Positions 1-7,458 of a stretch of 20,916 nt of DNA are shown here, piece by piece. A program made the position numbers and the translations under genes. Below the pieces are notes generated by a model. The model made no database searches, was not told the DNA's origin, and saw only the letters and a program-made list of their open reading frames with translations. Source of the stretch: an uncultured Oscillibacter sp. (GTDB lineage: Bacteria; Bacillota; Clostridia; Oscillospirales; Oscillospiraceae); contig CAJUCO010000043.1 of assembly GCA_910585245.1 (NCBI GenBank), positions 1-20,916 on the forward strand, in the 5' to 3' direction. Position 1 is the stretch's first letter. The number at the start of each line of letters is the position of its first letter.

Positions 1-2
1 TA

Positions 3-176
3 ATGACACCCCACACCCTGCGCCATACATTCTGCACCAACTTAGCCAATGCGGGAATGAACCCGAAAGCGTTACAGTATATCATGGGACACTCCAATAT
101 CACAATGACGCTAAACTATTACGCACACGCAACATTTGCTTCCGCAAGGGCTGAAATGGAAAGACTGATTGCATAG
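3..176 (+). CDS. Tyrosine recombinase/integrase, C-terminal fragment
   Basis: The last 57 residues of a phage/ICE-type tyrosine recombinase. Visible are the HTLRH box (catalytic His and Arg of the HxxR motif), the MGHSNITMTLNYYAH block with the GH histidine, and the Tyr nucleophile in NYYAH. The frame ends at TAG 174-176. The ATG at position 3 is probably an internal methionine, since the N-terminal and core-binding domains would lie left of the window. The sequence resembles integrases of Tn916-like conjugative elements of gut Firmicutes (family knowledge). The protein would cut and rejoin DNA at an attachment site. In such elements the int gene usually lies near one end, so an element boundary may lie shortly downstream, but no att core can be identified. 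Base composition is AT-richer than the rest of the window. Whether the full gene is intact cannot be told. Confidence 0.85.
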   Translation: MTPHTLRHTFCTNLANAGMNPKALQYIMGHSNITMTLNYYAHATFASARAEMERLIA

Positions 177-369
177 TCGTCAGCAGAATTTACTACTTTT
201 TTACTACTGCCCAGAGGGAAAACATAAGGGATTATAAGGGTATATGTGAACTTCTCTCCATATCTAAAATGCCGGAAAAGCCCATAAATACAGACTATTC
301 CGACATATAAGAACTTCTAAAGAGATAATCTAGTTTTACCAATAATTTTCTCTAAAAATAAAAAACTAT
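177..369. other. AT-rich intergenic stretch between integrase end and IS remnant
   Basis: About 190 bases with no convincing gene. Just after the integrase stop there is a short direct repeat of TTTACTACT around 190-210. This is a place where an element end or attachment site could lie, but no matching second att copy is present in the window. No promoter or terminator was recognised. Confidence 0.35.
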
Positions 370-1156
370 GAGAAAGAGAACAGAAGAGGCGTGGAAAAAT
401 GCCCGAAATGCGGGAAGATAGAGAACCAAGCCAAGGCAGGGTACAACGTATTGGGAAGTTAACGCTGCAGGTGTAAGGAGTGCGGCATATATTACACAAT
501 AGCCCCGAAATGATATGCCTATCCGGAAGAAACCAGAGAGCTGGCGATCAAAATGTACTACGGTGGAATAAACGGTCGTAGTGTAGGAAAGATACTGAGA
601 ATAAACAAATCCAATGTGATGAATTGGATAAAAAAAGTCAGTCGGACAAGAAGTGAAAAAGAATCCACAACAGACGCAAAATTGTGGAATTGGATGAGCT
701 TTACTGGTTCCTAAGGTACAAATCCCGGGCCGAAATCCGATAAAATATCTACATCATGACCATGATCAGCCGAAAGCCATGGCAGATCATGAGATGTATG
801 GTAAGCTGGAACAAATCATCCAGGACAATCTAGAGGATGGTTGACGCTACTCCTGAGGTGGAATATTACTACACAGATAGATATCAGGGATATCTGGACG
901 TAATCTATCCTGGAAAGCTTACAATATCCACAATAAGAATGACACCTTCACGGTGGAAGGTGTCAACGCTGATCTGCGCCATTATATCCCAACACTGGCA
1001 TGACGGAGCAGATGCTTTCCCAGAAAACTGGAAAATCTCCAGGCGGTTCTTGCTGTTTTTGTTCAGGCCTGCAACCGTTTTGGATTACAGAAAGACCGCT
1101 ATCGCTCCCGTCATCCGGGGGGTGCTGTTCCTTTTTCCCTCTTTGACTTCCTTTAA
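370..1156 (+). pseudogene. Degenerate IS1-type transposase
   Basis: Joining frames recovers a nearly full-length transposase. The first part has a zinc ribbon (CPKCGK at 400-417, then CKECG at 472-486) and a helix-turn-helix-like stretch (NGRSVGKILRINKSNVMNWIKK). Next comes ELDELYWF (687-710) with the first catalytic Asp, then YYYTDRYQGYLDVIYPG with the second Asp. It ends in NDTFTVEGVNADLRHYIP and a C-terminal PFSLFDFL before TAA 1154-1156. The reading is interrupted by in-frame stops at 460, 511, 741 and 1001 and by frameshifts near 680 and 917, so it cannot make transposase. Several stops look like single-base changes (CGA to TGA at 1001). The family is IS1, or IS1/IS1595 by its N-terminal zinc-binding domain. 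The start is uncertain because the frame upstream of 400 has no clear ATG. Terminal inverted repeats were not found. Confidence 0.85.
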
Positions 1157-1190
1157 CTCGGTGTTTGGACTCCCCTCTGTTTCCTCCGGC

Positions 1191-1220
1191 TTGACGGGGA
1201 CGCGGAAAAAGCGGTATAAT
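1191..1220 (+). promoter_or_regulatory. Near-consensus sigma-A promoter
   Basis: TTGACG (1191-1196), an 18-base spacer and a perfect TATAAT (1215-1220). It lies 35 bases after the IS remnant ends and 36 bases before the first start codon of the asparaginase transcription unit, which it probably drives. Confidence 0.75.
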
Positions 1221-1256
1221 AAAAAAGCCTATAAAACCCACATCAGAGGTGGGAGA

Positions 1257-1508
1257 ATGGATTACAAAAGAGCTGCGCCCTGATGTGGGTCGCCCACTTG
1301 ATTGGCGTAATCCTCCTGGCTCCACCCCTGCTGGCGGGGGCCGGGAAGGGCTGGGCCGCGGCAGCGGTCCTGGTGATGGCGGCCGGATACTTCCAGACGG
1401 TGTTTTTTCTCAACTGCCCCCCCCTGCGGGTGCAACCGGGTGCGGCACCGGATGTATGTTTCCAGGCTTCCCCACCGCTGTCCCCACTGCGGCGAGTTCA
1501 TCTGGTAA
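1257..1508 (+). pseudogene. Small two-helix membrane protein with C-terminal zinc ribbon, frameshifted
   Basis: AGGTGG followed by ATG 1257 opens a frame MDYKRAAP that stops at once. From 1283 the next frame continues MWVAHLIGVILLAPPLLAG and WAAAAVLVMAAGYFQTVFFL, two obvious membrane helices. After NC at 1412-1417 the frame runs into a tract of eight Cs (1417-1424). Removing one C would continue as PPCGCNRVRHRMYVSRLPH then RCPHCGEFIW and a stop at 1506-1508, giving two CxxC-type knuckles of a zinc ribbon. Restoring the N-terminus also needs a one-base shift near the CCC at 1277-1279. So either two indels have broken the gene or the assembly is wrong at C runs. Small clostridial proteins of the type two helices plus zinc ribbon are common; function is unknown. 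It sits between the promoter at 1191 and asparaginase, whose RBS starts 22 bases after the rebuilt stop. Confidence 0.5.
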
Positions 1509-1545
1509 CGCGCCTTGCGTTCCATTTTTTAAGGAGGTCCCCTCC

Positions 1546-2556
1546 ATGCCTTACACAAGAGACAAAAAGCGCGTGCTCCTCATCGGCACCGGCGGCACCA
1601 TCGCCTCGGAGGTGACGGAGGGCGGTCTGGCCCCGGAGCTGACCACAAAGCAGCTTTTGCGCCACGTTCCCGGCATTTCGGATATCTGCGCGGTGGACTG
1701 TCTCCAGCTTTTGAACCTGGACAGCACCAACATCGGCCCCGGCCACTGGCTGCAAATGGCCCGGTGCCTGCAAGAGCATTACGGCCGATACGACGGCTTT
1801 GTCCTCACCCACGGCACGGACACCATGGCCTACACGGCGGCGGCCCTGAGCTATCTGATTCAGGGGAGCCCCAAGCCCATTGTCCTCACCGGGGCTCAAA
1901 AACCCATTGGCTTTGATTCCACGGACTCCAAGACCAACCTGATGGACGCGGTCCGCTGCGCCTCGGAGGACCTTCCCGGGATCTCCATTGTCTTCGACGG
2001 CAAGGTCATCCCCGGCACCCGGGCGAAGAAAACCCGCTCCAAGAGTTTCCAGGCCTTCTCCAGCATCAATTACCCCTACCTGGGTATCCTCCGGGACGGG
2101 GTGCTCCTGCGCTATATCCGCCAGGACTGCGGCGCCTATCCCATGTTCTACAACACGCTAAATACCCGGGTGGCCCTGTTGAAGCTCCTTCCCGGCATGG
2201 ACCGGGGGGCGGCGGACTACCTTCTGGAGCGAAATGACGGACTGATCATCGAGAGCTTTGGCGTGGGGGGCCTCCCCGAGTCCGGGGGCTTTTACCACTG
2301 CGTGGACGAGGCCCTGGCGGCAGGGAAGACGGTGGTCATCACCACCCAGGTGGAAAACGAGGGCAGCGATGTGGGGGTCTATCACGTGGGCCACGCTCTG
2401 AAAAACAAGCTGGGAGTTCTGGAGGCCTACGACATGACCACCGAGGCCGTGGCGGCAAAATTGATGTGGATTTTGGGCCAGACAAGGGACCGCAAAGAGG
2501 TGGAGCGCCTTTTCTATACGCCGGTGGCCCGGGACATCCTCTGGCCGGCGGAGTGA
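1546..2556 (+). CDS. ansA: Type I L-asparaginase (cytoplasmic)
   Basis: Hydrolyses L-asparagine to aspartate and ammonia. The 336-residue product has the two asparaginase signatures: GTGGTIAS at residues 14-21 with the nucleophile Thr18, and THGTDTMAY at 88-96 with Thr91 and Asp92. The conserved basic stretch GTRAKK at 157-162 supplies the candidate catalytic Lys. The length is close to E. coli AnsA (338) and there is no signal peptide, so it is the cytoplasmic low-affinity type rather than the periplasmic one. The frame is open back to 1249, but ATG 1546 is preceded by a perfect AAGGAGGT (1531-1538) with a good spacer, and the family alignment starts there. It is likely transcribed from 1191, with the membrane protein gene 29 bases downstream in the same unit. 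GC-rich codon use matches the core genome. Confidence 0.93.
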   Translation: MPYTRDKKRVLLIGTGGTIASEVTEGGLAPELTTKQLLRHVPGISDICAVDCLQLLNLDSTNIGPGHWLQMARCLQEHYGRYDGFVLTHGTDTMAYTAAALSYLIQGSPKPIVLTGAQKPIGFDSTDSKTNLMDAVRCASEDLPGISIVFDGKVIPGTRAKKTRSKSFQAFSSINYPYLGILRDGVLLRYIRQDCGAYPMFYNTLNTRVALLKLLPGMDRGAADYLLERNDGLIIESFGVGGLPESGGFYHCVDEALAAGKTVVITTQVENEGSDVGVYHVGHALKNKLGVLEAYDMTTEAVAAKLMWILGQTRDRKEVERLFYTPVARDILWPAE

Positions 2557-2585
2557 GGGAAGCGGATTTTGGAGAGGAGCAAATT

Positions 2586-2993
2586 ATGGAGCGCCTACGG
2601 CAGTTTGTGCAATCCCACAAAGCGGTTGCCTATGGCCTGGTTTTTGGCATGGTTCTCTTTTTCAACTGTTGCGGGTTCCCTATATACAACTTGAATAAGG
2701 AGTGGCCGTTTTCCATCACGGCGGAGTATCTCTGTCTCGACGCCGGGGCCGCGATCTTTTCCGGCGCCCTTCTGGCGGCACAGCTCCCCCAAACACGCAT
2801 CCGGCAGATGGGGCTGCTGTCGGCGGCGCCTGTCTGCGGGGGGCTGGCCTGCCGGTACCTCCTGGAATTTGGAGAGGTATCCAACACCTATCATTTTACC
2901 CTGCCCAACATCGCGCTGCACCTGGCCGCCTTCACGGGAATCTGCTCTTTGAGCTGGTGGTACGTTGCAAAACAAAGCCGGAAAAGCGCCTGA
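2586..2993 (+). CDS. Small four-helix membrane protein, unknown function
   Basis: A 135-residue hydrophobic protein. Predicted membrane helices lie at about residues 13-33 (AVAYGLVFGMVLFFNCCGF), 50-67, 75-93 and 107-129 (ending SWWYVA), with a short charged tail KQSRKSA. The start at ATG 2586 is supported by GGAGAGGAG just upstream; the longer open frame from 2466 overlaps asparaginase and is not credible. It follows asparaginase by 29 bases on the same strand without a terminator, so the two are probably co-transcribed. No family was recognised. A role tied to amino acid handling would be guesswork from position alone. Confidence 0.7.
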   Translation: MERLRQFVQSHKAVAYGLVFGMVLFFNCCGFPIYNLNKEWPFSITAEYLCLDAGAAIFSGALLAAQLPQTRIRQMGLLSAAPVCGGLACRYLLEFGEVSNTYHFTLPNIALHLAAFTGICSLSWWYVAKQSRKSA

Positions 2994-3025
2994 CCGCCCC
3001 GGTGAAACTTGGAACGGAATCCTGC

Positions 3026-3054
3026 TTCCCTTTTTGCGGATTCTGTGATATACT
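3026..3054 (+). promoter_or_regulatory. Candidate extended -10 promoter for holB-ricT
   Basis: TGA-TATACT (-10 at 3049-3054 with the extended TGN motif) lies 47 bases before the holB start. The -35 region at 3026-3031 (TTCCCT) is poor. Position and the extended -10 make it plausible. Confidence 0.4.
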
Positions 3055-3100
3055 TTTACCGTTATGGTATCAAACCCGCCGGGGAGAAAGGAGTCCCACC

Positions 3101-3955
3101 ATGGAACCAGCAGCCTCCAGGGAGGACCCCGTCCTCTCCCGTCTTCGGGCAGCCGCAGCCCGAGGGGCCTTGTCCCACGCGCTGCTCTTCACCGGGCCGG
3201 GGGACCGTCTGAGCGCCGCCCGTTTTGCCGCTTCGGCCTTTCAATGTACGGGGCAAAACCGCCCTTGCGGCGTGTGCCCCGCCTGCCGGAAGGTCCGGCA
3301 GGACATCCATCCCGATGTGATCACCGTCCGGGACACGGAACACAAGTTCATCGCCGTGGAGACCCTTCGGGAAGTCCGGCGGGACGCCTATATCCGTCCC
3401 AACGAGGGGGCCCGGAAGGTCTATCTGTTCCCGGACTGCACCCTTTTGACGGAGCAGGACCAAAACGTCCTCCTAAAACTGGTGGAGGAAGGACCACCCT
3501 ACGCCGCCTTCCTCTTTTGCGCCGGGAATCCGGCGGCGGCGCTCCAGACCCTGCGGTCCCGCTGCGTGGAGTGGAAGCTCCAGCCCACCGCCCCCCCCAG
3601 CCGGGAGGAGGACGGGGACGGAGAGGCCCTTTGCCGCTGCCTCTTGAAAAAAAAGCGGAGCAGCGTCGCGGAATTGGCGGTCCGGCTGGAGAAAAAGAAG
3701 CTCTCGCGAGAGGACCTCGCCGCCCTTTTGGAGCGAAGCGGAGCCATTTTTTCCCAGGCGCTGCTCCTTCTCTACGGCGGAGAGGCGGAGGATTGGACGT
3801 TGGCGGAGGAAATCGGGAAACGCTTGACAAAAAACCAGATCATGCGCACAATAGAGTTATTAAAAAAGTACCGTCGAGAGTGCGGCTACAACGTGGGTCC
3901 CGGCCATGTGCTGGGGGCTCTGGCCGCGGAATTGGAGGGAGTCACCTTTGACTGA
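3101..3955 (+). CDS. holB: DNA polymerase III delta' subunit (clamp loader)
   Basis: A subunit of the replicative clamp loader, which with DnaX and delta opens the beta clamp and loads it on primed DNA. The 284-residue product starts with SHALLFTGPG (residues 25-34). A four-cysteine zinc module follows: C49, C56, C59, C62, within NRPCGVCPACRKV. Next come the AAA+ core NEGARKVYLFPDCTLLTEQDQNVLLKLVEE and the clamp-loader SRC motif at 153-155 (arginine finger). The Walker A GKT is absent (GPGDRLSAA), as in E. coli delta', so it probably does not bind ATP productively. ATG 3101 follows AGAAAGGAG; the frame open to 2702 overlaps the upstream gene and is rejected. It overlaps the start of ricT by eight bases, the same holB-ricT(yaaT) pairing known from Bacillus, which implies translational coupling. 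Confidence 0.92.
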   Translation: MEPAASREDPVLSRLRAAAARGALSHALLFTGPGDRLSAARFAASAFQCTGQNRPCGVCPACRKVRQDIHPDVITVRDTEHKFIAVETLREVRRDAYIRPNEGARKVYLFPDCTLLTEQDQNVLLKLVEEGPPYAAFLFCAGNPAAALQTLRSRCVEWKLQPTAPPSREEDGDGEALCRCLLKKKRSSVAELAVRLEKKKLSREDLAALLERSGAIFSQALLLLYGGEAEDWTLAEEIGKRLTKNQIMRTIELLKKYRRECGYNVGPGHVLGALAAELEGVTFD

Positions 3956-5168
3956 AGTCATCAGCGTCCGCTTTCGGGGCGGCAGCAAGACCTATTTTTT
4001 CGATCCCAAGGGCATCCAGGTCCGCACAGGGGAAAACGTCATTGTCCAGACCGCCCAGGGTCTGGAGTTTGCCGTCTGCACCCAGGGAAACCACGAAGTA
4101 GCGGACGAGTCCATCGTCAAGCCCCTCAGCGCCATTGTCCGCAAAGCCACGGACAACGACTTCCGGGTGGTGGAGTATAACCGCAAGCGGGAGCGGGAGG
4201 CCTTTCACATCTGCGAGGGGAAAATCGCGGACCACGGGTTGGAGATGAAGCTGGTCAGCGTGTCGGTGGGCTTTGACAGCAACAAGATTGTGTTCTACTT
4301 CACCGCCGACGGGCGGGTGGACTTCCGGGAACTGGTCCGGGATCTGGCCTCCGTCTTCCGGGCAAGGATTGAGCTCCGTCAAATCGGCGTCCGGGACGAG
4401 GCGAAGATGATCGGGGGACTTGGCATCTGCGGGCGGCCCTTTTGCTGCTCGGAGTTTTTAGATGGATTCATGCCCGTCTCCATCAAGATGGCCAAGACCC
4501 AAAACCTGAGCCTGAACCCCACCAAAATTTCCGGCACCTGCGGGCGGCTGATGTGCTGCCTCAAGTACGAGCAAAACGCCTATGAGGACGCCGCCAAGCG
4601 GATGCCCAAGCTGGAATCCTTCGTCCAGACCCCCGACGGCCCGGGCAACGTAAAGGGCGTGGAACTTCTGCGGGAGCTGGTGAAGGTCAGCCTGGACAGC
4701 GGGCCGGAGAATCTGAAGACCTACCGCGCCTGTGAGATCAAGGTCCTTCGCAACGGCAAGGGCAGCCGGGAGGGCATCGATATTCCGGAGCGCACCGCCC
4801 GGTTTGTGGAGGAAACGGAAGAGGAGCTGATTCAGCCCATCTTCTCCACCTCCTATTACACCGACGACCACTTGACGGAGGCCCCCCGCCGGGAGAAAAT
4901 GAGCATTGAGGGCGGCGACACCGGCAAACCCCGCCACCGCCACCGGGGCGGCCGCAGCCGGAGAGGCCCCCGTCCTGAGGGGCAGGCTCTCCAGCAGCCC
5001 CCGAAAAAGCAGGGAAGCCAACCGCCCCGCCCCCCAAAACAGCAAGTCCGCCCGGAAGAACGCAAGGACCAGCGGGAGGACCGCCCCGCCGGGGAGAACA
5101 AGCGCCGCCGTCCCCCCTACCGGGGCGGCCGCCGGTGGAACAAGGGCGGAGACGCGCCGAAAACATAA
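3948..5168 (+). CDS. ricT: RicT/YaaT-like PSP1 domain protein with long basic C-terminal tail
   Basis: In Bacillus, RicT forms the Fe-S containing RicAFT complex that works with RNase Y in mRNA maturation and affects sporulation and competence (family knowledge). The PSP1 domain spans roughly residues 55-140. The conserved cysteine blocks CGRPFCC (161-167) and CGRLMCC (198-204) carry the cluster ligands. The total of 406 residues is far longer than the Bacillus protein (about 275). The excess is a tail from about residue 320, rich in Arg, Pro, Gln and Gly (HRHRGGRSRRG, KRRRPPYRGGRRW), which looks disordered and nucleic-acid binding. The start chosen is TTG 3948, seven bases after GGAGGGA, because homology begins at TEVISVRFRGG; the ATG at 3906 lies deep inside holB. 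It shares the holB transcript and ends at a strong terminator. Confidence 0.92.
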   Translation: MTEVISVRFRGGSKTYFFDPKGIQVRTGENVIVQTAQGLEFAVCTQGNHEVADESIVKPLSAIVRKATDNDFRVVEYNRKREREAFHICEGKIADHGLEMKLVSVSVGFDSNKIVFYFTADGRVDFRELVRDLASVFRARIELRQIGVRDEAKMIGGLGICGRPFCCSEFLDGFMPVSIKMAKTQNLSLNPTKISGTCGRLMCCLKYEQNAYEDAAKRMPKLESFVQTPDGPGNVKGVELLRELVKVSLDSGPENLKTYRACEIKVLRNGKGSREGIDIPERTARFVEETEEELIQPIFSTSYYTDDHLTEAPRREKMSIEGGDTGKPRHRHRGGRSRRGPRPEGQALQQPPKKQGSQPPRPPKQQVRPEERKDQREDRPAGENKRRRPPYRGGRRWNKGGDAPKT

Positions 5169-5170
5169 AA

Positions 5171-5205
5171 AGGAGGCGGCGAAACGTTTCGTTTCGCCGC
5201 CTTTT
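5171..5205. terminator. Bidirectional rho-independent terminator
   Basis: An 11-bp perfect stem GGCGGCGAAAC/GTTTCGCCGCC with a 5-base loop (5186-5190). It is followed by TTTT on the plus strand and, read on the minus strand, by TCCTTTTT. It separates the convergent genes ricT and glnN. Confidence 0.9.
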
Positions 5206-5275
5206 CATGCCATACCCATTTTCGCAAACGCCTCCATAGTATAGCCGGTCAGGGAGAAGGCCTTTGCAGCCGGTG

Positions 5276-7363
5276 TTACACGGAGAACAGCAGATCCGAG
5301 TACACCGGGAAGGGCCACGCCTTGGCGGCGGTAAGGGTCTCCAGCTTGTCGGCGGTCTCTCTGGCGGCGGCCATATCGGGGACCAGCACATCGTGACAGT
5401 ACCGCATAGCCTCCTCCGGTCCGGCGGGAATGGCGGCCAGGTCCGCCTCCAGCTTCAGGCAGCTGTCCATCAGCGTATCTGTCAGGCCGGAAATCTTTTG
5501 GGCCGTGGCCGTCTCATAGCGGCAGCTGGAGCCGGTCTCCTTCTTCTTGACCGCCCGCTCGCACAGCTCCGCGGCGTAGCCGGAGACGGCGGGGAGAATC
5601 TCGTGGCGAATCATGTCGGTCATGGTGCCGGCCTCAATGGAGAGAACCGTCCGGTAATTCTCCACATGGATTTCGTATCGGGCCCGTACCTCGGCCTCGG
5701 TGTAGATGCCGTGCCGGACAAAGAGGTCGATGTTCTTTTGCTGGACATAGGCGGGCAGGGCGTCGGCGGTGGACTTGAGATTAAAAAGGCCCCGGCGCTC
5801 CGCCTCGGCAATCCAGTTGCCGTCGTAGCCGTTTCCGTTGAAGATAATCCGCTGATGCTCCGTGAAAACCCGGCGGATCAGCTTCTGAAGGTCGGCCTGG
5901 AAGTCGGCGGAGGGCTCCAGCTCGTCGGCAAACTGCTTGAGCTCCTCGGCCATGATGGTGTTCAGAGCAATGTTGGGCCCGGAGATGGACTGGGAGGAAC
6001 CCAGCATCCGGAACTCGAATTTATTGCCCGTGAAGGCCATAGGGGAGGTGCGGTTGCGGTCCGTGGTGTCCTGACGGATGGCGGGCAGCACATCCACGCC
6101 AATCTCCAGGGTTTTTTTGCTGGTGTCCGTGTACTCGGTGCCCTGGATAATGGACTCCACCACGGCGTTCAGCTCGTCTCCCAGGAAGATGGAGAGGACG
6201 GCGGGCGGGGCCTCCTGGGCGCCCAGGCGGTGGTCGTTGCCTGCCGTAGCCACGGTGGTGCGGAGGAAGTCCTGATAGTCGTCCACCCCCTTGATAAAGG
6301 CCGCCAAGAACAGCAAGAAGCGGGCGTTCTGGCTGGGGGTGGAACCGGGCCGGAAGAGGTTCCTCCCCGTGTCGGTGGAGAGGGACCAGTTGTCGTGCTT
6401 GCCGGATCCGTTTACCCCGGCGAAGGGCTTTTCATGGAGGAGGCACACCAAATTGTGGCGGTCCGCCACTTTTTTCATCACCTCCATCACCAGCTGGTTT
6501 TGGTCGCAGGCGGTGTTGGCGTCGGTGTAGATGGGGGCCATTTCATGCTGAGAGGGGGCCACCTCGTTGTGCTTCGTCTTGGAGGGAATGCCCAGGGCCC
6601 AGAGGGTCTCGTCCAGATCCTTCATGTAGGCGGCCACCCGGGGCTTGATGGCCCCGTAATAGTGGTCGTCCAGCTCCTGGCCCCGGGGGGGCTTGGCGCC
6701 AAACAGGGTCCGGCCTGTCATGCGGAGGTCCTTCCGCTGGTTGAAGAGCTGCTTGTCAATGAGGAAGTACTCCTGCTCGGGGCCCACCTGGGCCATGACC
6801 CGGCGGCTCTCGGTATCCCCGAAGAGGCGGAGAATGCGAATGGCCTGACGGCTGACCTCCTCGATGGAGCGAAGCAGCGGCATTTTCTTGTCGAGGGCCT
6901 GCCCGGAATAAGAGCAGAAGATGGTGGGGATGCAGAGGGACCCTTCCTTCAAAAAGGCAAACGACGTGGGGTCCCAGGCGGTGTAGCCCCGGGCCTCGAA
7001 GGTGGCCCGGAGGCCGCCGGAGGGGAAGGAGGAGGCGTCCGGCTCGCCCCGGACCAGCTCCTTGCCGGAGAACTCCATCATAATCCGCCCGCCACCAACG
7101 GGACTGATAAAACTGTCATGCTTTTCGGCGGTGACGCCGGTCATGGGCTGGAACCAGTGAGTGAAGTGGGTGGCGCCCCGCTCCACGGCCCATTGCTTCA
7201 TGGCCTCAGCGATTTCATTGGCGGTGGAGATGTCCAAGGGCGTTCCCTCGGTCACGCATTTTTTCCAAGCGCCGTAGGACGCGGGGGAAAGGCGGTCCTT
7301 CATGGTCTCCTCGTTGAAGACCCGGCTTCCAAACAGTTCGGGGAGCTTGAGTGTGGTACTCAT
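5276..7363 (-). CDS. glnN: Glutamine synthetase type III
   Basis: ATP-dependent amidation of glutamate with ammonia to glutamine in the cytoplasm. The 695-residue length is typical of GSIII and much longer than GSI or GSII. Family marks are visible: RGEPDASSFPSGGLRATFEARGYTAWDPTSFAF (first part at residues 105-118, the rest to 137), GPEQEYF at 194-200, KHNEVAPSQHE at 264-274 (metal/ATP site), and AGNDHRLGAQEAPPA further on. The start ATG 7361-7363 has GAGGAGG seven bases upstream. A candidate promoter lies at 7387-7414. asnB ends 95 bases upstream on the same strand with only a weak hairpin between, so read-through from the asparagine T-box leader is possible. Its product glutamine is the amide donor for AsnB. 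Confidence 0.95.
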   Translation of the reverse strand: MSTTLKLPELFGSRVFNEETMKDRLSPASYGAWKKCVTEGTPLDISTANEIAEAMKQWAVERGATHFTHWFQPMTGVTAEKHDSFISPVGGGRIMMEFSGKELVRGEPDASSFPSGGLRATFEARGYTAWDPTSFAFLKEGSLCIPTIFCSYSGQALDKKMPLLRSIEEVSRQAIRILRLFGDTESRRVMAQVGPEQEYFLIDKQLFNQRKDLRMTGRTLFGAKPPRGQELDDHYYGAIKPRVAAYMKDLDETLWALGIPSKTKHNEVAPSQHEMAPIYTDANTACDQNQLVMEVMKKVADRHNLVCLLHEKPFAGVNGSGKHDNWSLSTDTGRNLFRPGSTPSQNARFLLFLAAFIKGVDDYQDFLRTTVATAGNDHRLGAQEAPPAVLSIFLGDELNAVVESIIQGTEYTDTSKKTLEIGVDVLPAIRQDTTDRNRTSPMAFTGNKFEFRMLGSSQSISGPNIALNTIMAEELKQFADELEPSADFQADLQKLIRRVFTEHQRIIFNGNGYDGNWIAEAERRGLFNLKSTADALPAYVQQKNIDLFVRHGIYTEAEVRARYEIHVENYRTVLSIEAGTMTDMIRHEILPAVSGYAAELCERAVKKKETGSSCRYETATAQKISGLTDTLMDSCLKLEADLAAIPAGPEEAMRYCHDVLVPDMAAARETADKLETLTAAKAWPFPVYSDLLFSV

Positions 7364-7386
7364 AATCGTTTCCTCCTCAATTTCTG

Positions 7387-7414
7387 ACTATATGGTAACA
7401 TAAAACGGTGCAAA
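7387..7414 (-). promoter_or_regulatory. Candidate glnN promoter
   Basis: On the minus strand TTTGCA (7414-7409), a 16-base spacer and TATAGT (7392-7387), 23 bases ahead of the glnN start codon. It would give glnN a transcript independent of the asnB leader. The match is moderate and the leader would be very short. Confidence 0.4.
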
Positions 7415-7458
7415 CACAATTGGTAATACTTCTAAAGTTGGGCCCTGAAAAGGGGCGT

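Noticed and set aside
1..1156. Intact mobile element or prophage
   Set aside because: Only the integrase C-terminus and a dead transposase are present; no other element genes or matched att sites are visible.
837..1283. Separate 148-residue protein
   Set aside because: Its first third is the middle of the IS1-type transposase and the rest is read out of the transposase frame.
1249..1545. N-terminal extension of asparaginase from 1249
   Set aside because: The extension is Gly/Pro-rich, overlaps the broken zinc-ribbon gene, and the family N-terminus with a perfect AAGGAGGT starts at 1546.
5264..7387. 707-codon open frame on the plus strand
   Set aside because: It lies wholly opposite glnN, whose domain motifs and RBS are clear. 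The long frame is an effect of GC-rich codon bias with few antisense stops, and its protein is low-complexity Gly/Val/Leu.
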